Origin: an uncultured Paracoccaceae bacterium
GTDB lineage: Bacteria; Pseudomonadota; Alphaproteobacteria; Rhodobacterales; Rhodobacteraceae
DNA: 59,091 bases
Assembly (NCBI GenBank): GCA_938092015.1
Contig: CALKOT010000034.1
Span: 1 to 59,091, forward strand
Reading direction: 5' to 3'
The position numbers and the translations under genes are program-made. Positions 28,338-36,396 of this stretch are shown one piece after another. Every line of letters begins with the position of its first letter. Positions within the stretch are counted from its first letter, which is position 1. The notes below the pieces were generated by a model that saw nothing but the letters and a program-made list of their open reading frames with translations, was not told the DNA's origin and ran no database searches.

Positions 28338-28415
28338 ATGCCCACTATACTAAAGAAAAGCGCCCTTGCCCTTTTGCTGGCTTCGTTTTCAATTGGTGGA
28401 CTGTCATTATGGTAA
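28338..28415 (+). other. 25-codon signal-peptide-like open frame
   Basis: Within the roughly 300-base gap before the DUF1761 gene, ATG 28338 opens a 25-residue frame (MPTILKKSALALLLASFS plus a short tail) that looks exactly like a signal peptide or single membrane helix and then stops. It may be the remnant of an exported protein gene or a small membrane peptide. No good ribosome site is visible. I see nothing else in 28307-28603. Confidence 0.3.
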
Positions 28416-28603
28416 TGTCAGGGGGTTGCGTGCTACACCCGAAAGAGAGGCCGCCCCACTGTTCTCTCTTGATTTCTCCTCGTCCCCACAATCGGGAGAG
28501 GTCACTCCCTGACGATTTTCCGGTCTGAAACGGCTGTAAGCCTGTCCACATGAAAATTCTTGTATTAACCATGTGGTGACGCTTCGGGCATGGGAGATTC
28601 CAA

Positions 28604-28993
28604 ATGGACTTCATCAACGTTATCATCGCTGGCATTGCTGGTTACGCATTTGGTGCGGTTTGGTACGGCATTTTTGGCAAGCAATGGCAAGCTACGACCG
28701 GCCTGACGGCTGATGATGTAAAGCCTTCCAACAACATCTCAGCCTACATCATCGGCATCGTCTGCAACATCGTGATCGCTGGCATGATGCGTCACATCTT
28801 CATCGCCTCGGGCGTTGCGGGCCTGGCGAATAGTGTCGTCAGCGGCCTTGGCCTCGGCTTATTCATCGCGGGTGCATTCCTGATGATCAACTACAGCTTC
28901 ACCAAACGATCTTTGACCCTGAAATGGATCGATATTGGCCACGCCGCAGGCGTAGGCGCTGTTATCGGGGCTGCGCTCAGCTTTTTGATATAG
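28604..28993 (+). CDS. DUF1761 membrane protein
   Basis: A 129-residue protein with about four membrane helices. The family signature FGAVWYGIFGKQW lies near residue 20. DUF1761 proteins are small inner-membrane proteins of unknown function. GGGAGATT precedes ATG 28604. It is a single-gene unit, followed by a bidirectional hairpin. Confidence 0.88.
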   Translation: MDFINVIIAGIAGYAFGAVWYGIFGKQWQATTGLTADDVKPSNNISAYIIGIVCNIVIAGMMRHIFIASGVAGLANSVVSGLGLGLFIAGAFLMINYSFTKRSLTLKWIDIGHAAGVGAVIGAALSFLI

Positions 28994-29029
28994 AGCTTTA
29001 CCCTGGCGCTATCTCTGAGGTGAAAATTT

Positions 29030-29065
29030 GCCTGCCCGGCTAAATACGGTTCATGCTGGGCAGGC
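29030..29065. terminator. bidirectional terminator-like hairpin
   Basis: GCCTGCCCGGC (29030-29040) and GCTGGGCAGGC (29055-29065) pair at 10 of 11 positions. On the minus strand the stem is followed by AAATTTTC. It lies between the convergent DUF1761 and VOC genes. Confidence 0.65.
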
Positions 29066-29074
29066 CTAGTTGTG

Positions 29075-29446
29075 TCATCCGGCAGGCGTCATGATCCCAA
29101 CCGTCGCCCCACCCGCATCAACGATCACGGCAATCCGTCCGACGCCGGGTACATCGAACGGCCCGTTCAGCAAAGTTGGCGCAGCCTTATCTGTCGCATC
29201 AACATCTGAAACTGCGACATAGGTCAGCCAATGCGCAGGAATTTCTTTTGGCACGCCATCTGGCCGGGGCATGATTCCAGCCATCGGCTGGTCGCCCAGA
29301 TGCGCTACATTATAAGGCCCGCTGCCACCTTCCATATCCATCGTCGTAAACGTCCAGCCTGCATGCTCCGCATACCAGTCTTTCGCAGCTTCAGGGTCGT
29401 CGGTCATTAGCTCTGACCACCAGATTTTTCCGTGATATTCTGATAT
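29075..29446 (-). CDS. VOC (glyoxalase-like) protein with apparent ATA start
   Basis: From internal ATG 29407 the product is 110 residues, but it lacks the first beta strand of a VOC module. Reading upstream in the same frame gives SEYHGKIWWSELMTDDP, the normal start of this subfamily, with an ATA codon at 29446 where ATG would be expected. A ribosome site AAGGGAAG lies seven to ten bases before that ATA. The next upstream codons offer no ATG, GTG or TTG. So the start has probably mutated from ATG to ATA. The gene is either silenced, translated poorly, or started internally at 29407. Confidence 0.7.
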   Translation of the reverse strand: MSEYHGKIWWSELMTDDPEAAKDWYAEHAGWTFTTMDMEGGSGPYNVAHLGDQPMAGIMPRPDGVPKEIPAHWLTYVAVSDVDATDKAAPTLLNGPFDVPGVGRIAVIVDAGGATVGIMTPAG

Positions 29447-29645
29447 GTCTCTTCCCTTATTGTTAACTTAAAGGTGAATATACCACAAAGCCTGTGACAG
29501 AAAATGTCAGCTGAACGCATTCGCTGCGCTGCACCTGTACTTCGCCCGCCAAACCCTATAAAGGCGCCTCTTTCGACCACCGCATGTTCGCCGCAGCACT
29601 GAACCGCAGCCTTGAAACGCGCTCCCAAACTCGAAAGCTGAACCC

Positions 29646-31751
29646 TTGAAACAAGCCCTCGCCGACGCGCTGGAACATCGCGGCTATGACACTCTCACCC
29701 CTGTACAGGAGGCTGTCACTGAAGCTGAGCTGACTGGCAAGGATCTTCTCGTCTCCGCCCAGACCGGGTCGGGCAAGACGCTGGGCTTTGGTCTGGCCAT
29801 CGCCCCCACGCTGCTGGGTGACAGAGAAGAGTTTGGCGCAGCAGAGGCCCCGCTGGCGCTGATCATCGCCCCGACGCGCGAACTGGCCTTGCAGGTAAAG
29901 CGCGAACTGGAATGGCTGTACTTCAAAACCGGCGCCCGCCTCGCATCCTGCGTTGGCGGCATGGATATGCGCGATGAGCGGCGCGCCCTGAACCGGGGCG
30001 CTCATATCGTCGTCGCCACGCCAGGCCGCCTGCGCGACCATATTGAGCGCGGCTCGATTGACCTTGGCGACATCCGCGCCGTCGTATTGGACGAAGCGGA
30101 TGAAATGCTGGATCTCGGCTTCCGCGAAGATCTTGAATTCATCCTTGGTGAAGCGCCAGAAGATCGCCAGACGTTGCTGTTCTCTGCAACTGTTCCAAAA
30201 ATGATCGCGACGCTGGCTAAAAAATACCAGAACGATGCTGTCCGCGTGTCCACCACGCAGGAAAAGACCCAGCACGCTGACATTCAGTATCAGGCGATGA
30301 ACGTCGCGCCGCGTGACGCTGAGAACGCGATCATTAACGTTCTGCGGTTCTATGAAGCACCCAATGCGCTGGTTTTCTGCAACACCCGCGCCATGGTTGG
30401 CCGGATGACCACGCGGTTGTCGAACCGTGGCTTTTCGGTCGTCGCCCTTTCAGGGGAATTGTCCCAGACTGAACGGACGCACGCGCTGCAGGCCATGCGC
30501 GACGGTCGGGCGCGCGTTTGCGTGGCGACTGATGTCGCAGCGCGCGGGATTGACCTGCCGAACCTTGATTTGGTCATCCACGCCGAACTGCCCAGCAACT
30601 CCGAAACCCTGCTGCACCGCTCTGGCCGAACAGGCCGGGCCGGGCGCAAGGGCATCAGTGCGCTGGTCGTGCCGCCATCTCAGCGCAAAAAGGCTGAACG
30701 CCTGCTGAAATTCGCCAAACTGAATGCGACCTGGGGCGCAGCGCCATCAGCTGAGGCCGTCGCCGCCAAAGATGAAGAGCGGATGATGGATGATCCGGCG
30801 TGGCTGGAAGAGATCACCGAGGCTGAGCGCCCCTCTGTCGACAAACTGACAGAACGCTTCACCGCAGAACAGATCGCTGGCGCCTTTATGCGCCTCCATG
30901 GCAGTAAACATTCGGCGCCAGAAGAATTGTCCGAAGTCGCCAGCGGCGGCAGTGCCCGGGAAGAACGCCCGCCCTTCGGCCCGTCCATCTGGTTCTCTGT
31001 GGCTGGGGGCCGTGAGATCGGTGCCGAGGCGCGACGCATTCTGCCAATGCTTTGCAAAATGGGCGATCTGACCAAAGAAGACATCGGTGCGATCCGGGTT
31101 CGCGATCGCGAAAGCTTTGTCGAAATTCGCGAAAGCGCAGTGAAGGGCTTTGTCAAAGCGCTGGGCCCGAACATGACTGTCGAAGACGACGCGCCCGTTA
31201 CACAGCTGAAAGAGCCGCCAGTAGGCATCCGCTCAGCGCGCCCAGGCGGCCCCCGGCCAGGCGGACGCGATGACCGGTCAGGAGGCCGCAAGCCGCGCGG
31301 CAAGTTTGATCGCGGCGAGCGGGGCAGTTGGAATGATCGGGACGACCGTCCCCCGCGCCACGAACGCCCTGCAAGGGAAGGTCGCCCTGCACGTGCTGAG
31401 AAAACTTACCGCCCTGAACGCCCCGTCAGTGAAGATGGGCCTGAACGCACAGAACGCGCAGAACGGCCTAAATCAACGCCGCCCGTACAATATGATGACG
31501 CGCGCGAAGCTAAGCCCAAAAAGCCAAAGCCGGGCGTGAAGAAACCGTTTCAGAAAGGGCCAAAGCCTGACCTGACACGCGGCGGCGCCGTCACTGCAAG
31601 CAACGGCCCAAAGCGTAAAGAGGACGGCGCCAAAGGTCCGTCTAAAGGGCCCAAACCGCCCAAAGGCAAACCAAACAGCAAAAAGAACAAGGCCCGCGCC
31701 GCAGCCAAAGCGGCGGAAAAGGGCGGTATGTCAAAGCTAAAACGCGGTTAA
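29646..31751 (+). CDS. DEAD-box ATP-dependent RNA helicase
   Basis: A 701-residue CsdA/DeaD-type helicase. Motifs in order: AQTGSGKT, PTRELALQ, TPGR, DEAD, SAT, and HRSGRTGRAG. A DbpA-type RNA-binding domain follows (about 445-520, FSVAGGREIGAEARRILP). The last 180 residues are a low-complexity Arg/Gly/Pro then Lys-rich tail. Such proteins remodel rRNA and mRNA, especially in the cold. The start is TTG 29646, since no ATG lies in frame nearby. The family often begins a few residues further upstream. Confidence 0.93.
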   Translation: MKQALADALEHRGYDTLTPVQEAVTEAELTGKDLLVSAQTGSGKTLGFGLAIAPTLLGDREEFGAAEAPLALIIAPTRELALQVKRELEWLYFKTGARLASCVGGMDMRDERRALNRGAHIVVATPGRLRDHIERGSIDLGDIRAVVLDEADEMLDLGFREDLEFILGEAPEDRQTLLFSATVPKMIATLAKKYQNDAVRVSTTQEKTQHADIQYQAMNVAPRDAENAIINVLRFYEAPNALVFCNTRAMVGRMTTRLSNRGFSVVALSGELSQTERTHALQAMRDGRARVCVATDVAARGIDLPNLDLVIHAELPSNSETLLHRSGRTGRAGRKGISALVVPPSQRKKAERLLKFAKLNATWGAAPSAEAVAAKDEERMMDDPAWLEEITEAERPSVDKLTERFTAEQIAGAFMRLHGSKHSAPEELSEVASGGSAREERPPFGPSIWFSVAGGREIGAEARRILPMLCKMGDLTKEDIGAIRVRDRESFVEIRESAVKGFVKALGPNMTVEDDAPVTQLKEPPVGIRSARPGGPRPGGRDDRSGGRKPRGKFDRGERGSWNDRDDRPPRHERPAREGRPARAEKTYRPERPVSEDGPERTERAERPKSTPPVQYDDAREAKPKKPKPGVKKPFQKGPKPDLTRGGAVTASNGPKRKEDGAKGPSKGPKPPKGKPNSKKNKARAAAKAAEKGGMSKLKRG

Positions 31752-31778
31752 CTCGAACGTTCTTTACCGTTCATGACA

Positions 31779-31811
31779 TCTGATCAGGCAACGCAATGAT
31801 GCCTGATCAGA
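31779..31811. repeat. perfect 12-bp inverted repeat
   Basis: TCTGATCAGGCA (31779-31790) and TGCCTGATCAGA (31800-31811) are exact complements around a nine-base loop. They lie 28 bases after the helicase stop, between convergent genes. There is no T-run, so it could be a rho-independent-like hairpin of weak type or an mRNA 3' stabiliser. The rest of 31752-31984 shows nothing else. Confidence 0.7.
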
Positions 31812-31984
31812 CCGTCTGTGCAGCCCCGGCGCATAAATAATCCGAGCACCCAAAAACGATCAGCCTGGTCGCTGGCGTAATTTTGTGTTCGCGGCCGAAT
31901 ACATTCCCTACCGAGAAACGATACAGGCGGATGATCTCGCGAGACTGTAGTGACTGATACCCCCGCAAAGCGGGGGCGGCGTCT

Positions 31985-32383
31985 TCATTCGGCCGGAGTC
32001 AAACCTACACTCGACAAACTGGCGCTGCAGTTTTTAGAGATGGCCTTTGTGTCGGAAAGGCATTGCAGGATACGGCCATCGCCGATTTCCTCGGATGCGC
32101 AATGTGTTGCTACATCCTGGGTGCAAACTTCTTTCAATGTCCCGAGCCGATCAAAAAACGTCTCCATCAGCCGTGACACACCATCTGTCGCGGCATAGCA
32201 GGCGTCCGTCAGCGTGGCCGTATGGGTATAAAGGCAGGAAGCAATGCGACCATCACCTGGCTTAACCTCTGCGCAATGATAGCTGATATCGTAGGCGCAG
32301 GATTCATAAAGGTTCTGTGCGCCAACAGGCGAGTACATCAATCCAAAAGAGATAACTACAGCAGCGGGTAATGCGGGTTTCAT
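31985..32383 (-). CDS. exported Cys-rich repeat (GLG1-like) protein
   Basis: A 132-residue protein with a signal peptide (MKPALPAAVVISFGLMYSPVGA). Two Cys-rich repeats of the GLG1/Golgi apparatus protein type follow: CAYDISYHCAEVKPGDGRIASC, and CTQDVATHCASEEIGDGRILQC. These repeats are frequent in alphaproteobacterial exported proteins; the function is unknown. ATG 32383 is chosen because AGGA lies nine bases upstream and the signal peptide starts there; the open frame extends to 32416. Confidence 0.8.
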   Translation of the reverse strand: MKPALPAAVVISFGLMYSPVGAQNLYESCAYDISYHCAEVKPGDGRIASCLYTHTATLTDACYAATDGVSRLMETFFDRLGTLKEVCTQDVATHCASEEIGDGRILQCLSDTKAISKNCSASLSSVGLTPAE

Positions 32384-32412
32384 GGCGCTATTCCTGAAAT
32401 TTGAACGATATA

Positions 32413-32747
32413 TCATGGCGTTACGATCACATAGACGTTCACGTTGTTTTCAACGATCAGGCGGTAATACAGGCCGCCGCAACGCCAGTGATTTATCCCG
32501 CTAAGCAGTACAAGCGTACACCCAGGGGGGAGGGCGCTTAATCTGTCTTGCCGGCGTTCAACCCTGCGGACCGTGCGACGAGCGCTGCGCCGTATCTTTC
32601 TGCGAACTTCGCTAGCGCTGGCAGGCGACGCGCCCAGCAAACTGGCTGCTAGCGACAGGGGCGCAGATGATGTTTGCGGGGTCAATAGGGGGGGGGCGCC
32701 AGCGCAAAACCGAAAGCAATGGCGGCGACGCTGAGAGTCCTGAGCAT
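32413..32747 (-). pseudogene. small exported protein switched off-frame by a C9 tract
   Basis: ATG 32747, with GGAG nine bases upstream, begins a clear signal peptide (MLRTLSVAAIAFGFALA). It runs straight into nine C (plus-strand G 32688-32696) and stops two codons later (TAT TGA). With a tract of 7 or 10 C the frame would enter a continuous open frame to TGA 32413. That frame encodes a basic mature region (EVRRKIRRSARRTVRRVERR) and a beta-hairpin tail (PPGCTLVLLSGINHWRCGG). So the gene is intact except for homopolymer length. This is either a decayed or a phase-variable gene, or a homopolymer miscall. Confidence 0.75.
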
Positions 32748-32840
32748 TGTGGTAATCTCCAGTTGCAGTCGTCATCACCCTACAATCACTTGGTGTTGGT
32801 CTTGGGACAAGCTCTGTTTCGTATGAACTTGCAGGCGCCC

Positions 32841-34041
32841 TTAGTCAGCGACGAAACCCGGCGGCAGATCCGACCAGTTTTCCCCTTTCAGGCCAATTTC
32901 GTATCCAAGTTGATACAGCCCCTTCATATAGGCTGGATCAAACACCTCGGTGGACTCAACTGAAAAGTCCGAAGGCACCGCCATCACGTTCAGATCAATG
33001 CCGTCGCGCTGCGCTATGGTGAATATTTTGTAGATATCACCGGCGCCGGAACCGCCCAGCAGACTGCTGGCCGCGGCGCTTGCAATCGGGATCAAACGCG
33101 GTTCAACCGGACGATATGGTTTCTTCAGCTTGTTGTTCATTACCACATACAGCGTCCGCTCCACTGGCGTCCCGACAGCGCTGTCCACCCGGCCAAGTTG
33201 GTAGCCCGGGCTGAACAGCATCACCTGCTGCGTCGCCCCACCATCAACATGCATTTCATCGTACACTGCTCCGCTCGCACCTACGACTGGGATCAGAACA
33301 GGTGGGAAAATGCCTGGAATTGCCGATGAGGCGAGGATGACATCCTCAACCAAACGCTCGGCGTCTTTGTGGTTCGTCGCGGCAATCCCCGTGGTGTTCC
33401 AGATTGCGGGTCTGGCGGCATCTAGGTTGGTTGTCCCGACCAGCAAGGTTCGGCCTGCTTTGGCTGTATTGCGAAGTCGCCGCATCACGTCCTCATCAAC
33501 GTATTTTGCGACCAGGCCACGGTATCCATCAGTGTTTGTGACAGCTGATCCACCGGTCAAGGCGGAAGAAAACGTCGTCTCAATCAGCTGATCGGTACGA
33601 TACTGCGTGTAAACTTCTTCCAGTTTTTGGTCGTATTCAGGGCCGAGAAACGCAAATAGCGCAATGATCGCGCCAGTGCTGACACCAGTTACAGTTGAAA
33701 ATTCAGGCCGATCGCCACGCGCAGTCCACCCGTTTAGAAGACCCGCACCATATGCGCCGTCAGGCCCGCCACCCGAAAGCGCCAGGATGGACAATTTGAT
33801 GACGCCATTGCGTTTGATTTGATCAGCATGGGTGGTCTGTATGCGTTCGGCATAGTCGCCGAGCGTTCCGCCACCAATGCCATTAAGCGTCAGTTTATCT
33901 CGCCAATGGCGAATAAAGTGATCGTTAATTTGAATTCCGTAAGGCGCTGCAACGCCAGCGATTGCTTCCGGCGCTGGTTTCTACGCAAGCAGCCGCAGTG
34001 CAAAGGATCGCCACCGCTAATGAGAGCGTTTTGTATGTCAT
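32841..34041 (-). pseudogene. patatin-like phospholipase lipoprotein, frameshifted near the N-terminus
   Basis: The main frame (from TTG 33794) encodes a 317-residue patatin domain with oxyanion motif SGGGPDGAYGAG, nucleophile GVSTGA and the catalytic DGG. The same frame is open and protein-like upstream to about 33985 (GIQINDHFIRHW... then GGGTLGDYAERI). The true start appears to be ATG 34041 after GGGGATAGAG. It opens a lipoprotein signal (MTYKTLSLAVAILCTAAAC) in a different frame. The two frames meet around 33972-33990 at GTAGAAACCAGCGCC, so an indel has separated the lipobox from the enzyme. The family hydrolyses phospholipids. An internally started, non-exported enzyme might still be made. 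Confidence 0.78.
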
Positions 34042-34288
34042 CTCTATCCCCGGTGAATTAGCAATTGCATGGCCTGATATGGAAAGTGCCCGATCCCGCG
34101 ATAGAACTATAGCTGTATTTTCGTCAATCTGGTTTGGCCAAGGCTGATAGGTTTTTTACTTCGATGCAGTGCGGCTTTGTTAGGCCTGGGTCGATTTTTG
34201 GGCCCGCAGCTCCAAGCCCACCGGGGCAAGAAGGTGTTCAGAACAGACCTTAGTCCGAACCAGCGATGTGGAGTGATAACTGCAAGCG
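34042..34288. other. region without recognisable gene
   Basis: About 250 bases between the patatin start and the small lipoprotein remnant. It presumably contains the patatin promoter. No gene, RNA or repeat can be supported here. Confidence 0.3.
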
Positions 34289-34565
34289 TCAGCCATGCGC
34301 TGACTGGCGCAAACTAACGCCCGATGCGTCCGCGTCTGGAATTGCGTGACCGAATTGTTCCCCGAGAGCGGCCAAATCTGTTTGAGGTTCTGCTCGACCA
34401 AAACGTCTGACGCCCTCTGAAACCTTCATTTCGCGAAAAGCCGGGCTCAACCTCCTGATCGGGCGCCTTATAGGTAAGCGACCGCTTTGGATCATTTTCG
34501 GTCGGTGCGCATGCAGCCAGAAACAGAAGAACGGCGCCCAAGCTCAGCAATAGCTTTGTCGTCAT
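34289..34565 (-). pseudogene. small lipoprotein, probably frameshifted
   Basis: ATG 34565 opens a lipoprotein signal MTTKLLLSLGAVLLFLAAC (lipobox LAAC) and about 25 plausible residues (APTENDPKRSLTYKAP). The frame then becomes an Arg/Ser-rich tail. A second frame in the same stretch, ending at TGA 34289, reads REMKVSEGVRRFGRAEP and further with better codon use. A shift near 34440-34470 would join the two. The evidence is moderate: no family is recognised, and both readings are short. Confidence 0.45.
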
Positions 34566-34613
34566 GGTCAGATTGCTCCTGCAAGGTAGGCGGGTAATTC
34601 TCACTCCGGTTGT

Positions 34614-34826
34614 ATGCAGTCCCCGTCGCGCAGCGCTGCGATACAAATCACGTTTCTCGTCATTGGCGTCATATCAGCCGTCAACCGGTCCCAGACACGT
34701 CGACCCTATGACAGCCAGTCATCCTGGGTTGGGGCGGCATTCGAGTATTCTCCGGATGGGGAAATGTTTGTGCACTTTATCATGCGAAAAGGGTTCAGAT
34801 TGATGCGACGCCGAAAGAAGCGCTGA
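34614..34826 (+). CDS. small hypothetical protein
   Basis: A 70-residue frame ending in EYSPDGEMFVHFIMRKGFRLMRRRKKR-like basic residues, with a hydrophobic N-terminal stretch (AAIQITFLVIGVISAV). It overlaps the promoter side of the divergent lipoprotein remnant. No ribosome site is evident and no family is recognised. Codon use is acceptable but the length makes chance possible. Confidence 0.3.
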   Translation: MQSPSRSAAIQITFLVIGVISAVNRSQTRRPYDSQSSWVGAAFEYSPDGEMFVHFIMRKGFRLMRRRKKR

Positions 34827-34946
34827 TCTGGCGTCTGTCGACACTTTAGCTGACCCAACCGCAAATCAGCGCATAATTAGCTGGATCAGGGGCAGCACTT
34901 TCATTCATGGAAGGCGCTTCAAACGCGCTCGACCGAAGGAAAACCT

Positions 34947-35555
34947 ATGACCCCCGACCACCTCGACACGGACGACGCGGAAGAAGTTGGCCATATCCTC
35001 GCCGCCGCCATGTTCAACGACCCGCTCGCCGCTGTGACCTTTCCAGAGATTGAGGATCGTGAGGCGCTTCTCCCCCTCCACCTTGAAGCGCTGGTGCGGT
35101 ATTGCGCCCTGTTCGGGTTGGTAGAGGGGCTTGGCGACCCGCTAGAGGCCGCCGCAATCTGGCTGGTTCCGGGTGAGACTGAAATGCCCCCGGAACGGTT
35201 GGTCGCCGCAGGCTTCAATACCCATGCCGAAGTGATCGGTGATGAAGCGTCTGAGCGGTTCTTTGGTGTGATGGAGCATATGGAAGGTGTCCATGCAGAC
35301 GCGATCGACCGCGACCACTGGTACCTTCAAGTGATCGGCGTCTCGCCGGACGTCCAGCAAAGCGGTTATGGCGCAGCCCTACTTGCCCCGGTTCTGGAAG
35401 AAGCGGATCAGGCGCGGCAGCCCATCTACCTTGAAACATTTGCAGCAGAGACTGTGGCGTACTATGAAAATTTGGATTTTGAGGTCGTGGCGACAGACCG
35501 CGATCCTGTGCTGGGATTGAAGTACTGGGCCATGCTGCGCGAACCTGTGGCGTGA
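34947..35555 (+). CDS. GNAT-family N-acetyltransferase
   Basis: A 202-residue acetyltransferase. The acetyl-CoA loop is in LQVIGVSPDVQQSGYGAALL (about residues 130-150), followed by the typical YLETFAAETVAYYENLDFEVV. The substrate is unknown. AAGGAAAA lies seven bases before ATG 34947. It is a single gene, convergent with the tetR-paaK operon. Confidence 0.88.
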   Translation: MTPDHLDTDDAEEVGHILAAAMFNDPLAAVTFPEIEDREALLPLHLEALVRYCALFGLVEGLGDPLEAAAIWLVPGETEMPPERLVAAGFNTHAEVIGDEASERFFGVMEHMEGVHADAIDRDHWYLQVIGVSPDVQQSGYGAALLAPVLEEADQARQPIYLETFAAETVAYYENLDFEVVATDRDPVLGLKYWAMLREPVA

Positions 35556-35758
35556 TATCCGTCGTGCTTAATCGGGGCGGCGGTTAGGGGGCTTCGCCCC
35601 TCGCATCTTTGGCCCAAAATATCCTCGCCGAAGGCAGATCGCGCGTAGCGGGATAGTGGCGCAGTTGGAGGCAGGTTTGCGTTGAAAGGTGTGAAATGGC
35701 GCAGGCGTCAACAAGTTAATTATATACTAATATTTATATAAAACAGATAGTTATAGAA

Positions 35759-35776
35759 GGTTTCACGCGTGAAACC
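35759..35776. promoter_or_regulatory. palindrome GGTTTCACGCGTGAAACC, candidate PaaR-type operator or terminator
   Basis: A perfect 18-base palindrome 11 bases after the TetR stop codon, next to an AT-rich stretch (35715-35755). The same core (TCACGCGTGA) occurs upstream of paaK at 37746-37755, which suggests a regulator site. Read on the minus strand it could also terminate the operon (stem followed by TTCTATAACTATCTGTTTT). Confidence 0.5.
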
Positions 35777-35786
35777 CCGTCGCGTT

Positions 35787-36392
35787 TCACACGTCCCTGG
35801 CCAGCCGGGCCATGCCGCCCAACATCAAATCCGTCACCATATCGGCATACTCGGCCCGACTGATCCCGCCGGTTGGCCGGTGCCACATGTAGACCCAGTT
35901 CAGCATCCCAAAAAGCGACATCGCGGCAGGACGTAATGCTTCGGGTTTCGCTGTGAACAGCCCCTCTGCCGCCCGGGCCAAAGCCTCTGAGACCAGCTTT
36001 ACGAGGTCCCGTTGCAGCGCTTCCAGCACCTTCCGCTCAGCATCCGGAAGGGCGCCTAGCGCCTCCAGCTGAAGCTTATGCTCTGCGTCCGCATTTCGGT
36101 AAGCTTCAAGGATCACGTGGACAACAGTTCTGAGATCAGCCTGGGCATCTTGTCCCCCTTCGACGCCTTCCACAGCCCCCTTCAGCGCCGAAAGGTGGGT
36201 AAAATGGATGTCGAATAGCAGCGCCTCTTTCGAAGGGTAGTAGTGGTAGATCAGCGACTTCGAAATGCCCGCAGCCCGCGCCAGTCCGGCCATCGAAGCG
36301 CGGTCAAACCCCTCATCCGCAAAGGTTCGCGCGGCGGCTTTCAGGATCGCGCCGCGCTTCAGGTCATGGTCTTTGGCGATGGGCCGGGCCAA
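35787..36392 (-). CDS. TetR-family regulator, probably of phenylacetate degradation (PaaR-like)
   Basis: A 201-residue TetR protein. Its helix-turn-helix reads GFDRASMAGLARAAGISKSLIYHYYPSKEALL (residues 28-60). A ligand-binding helical domain follows with MLNWVYMWHRPTGGISRAEYADM near the end. It starts four bases after the paaK stop in the same operon. PaaR repressors of this type sense phenylacetyl-CoA in other proteobacteria. The TTTCAC/GTGAAA boxes around this operon are its likely targets. Confidence 0.88.
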   Translation of the reverse strand: MARPIAKDHDLKRGAILKAAARTFADEGFDRASMAGLARAAGISKSLIYHYYPSKEALLFDIHFTHLSALKGAVEGVEGGQDAQADLRTVVHVILEAYRNADAEHKLQLEALGALPDAERKVLEALQRDLVKLVSEALARAAEGLFTAKPEALRPAAMSLFGMLNWVYMWHRPTGGISRAEYADMVTDLMLGGMARLARDV

Positions 36393-36396
36393 GGCG

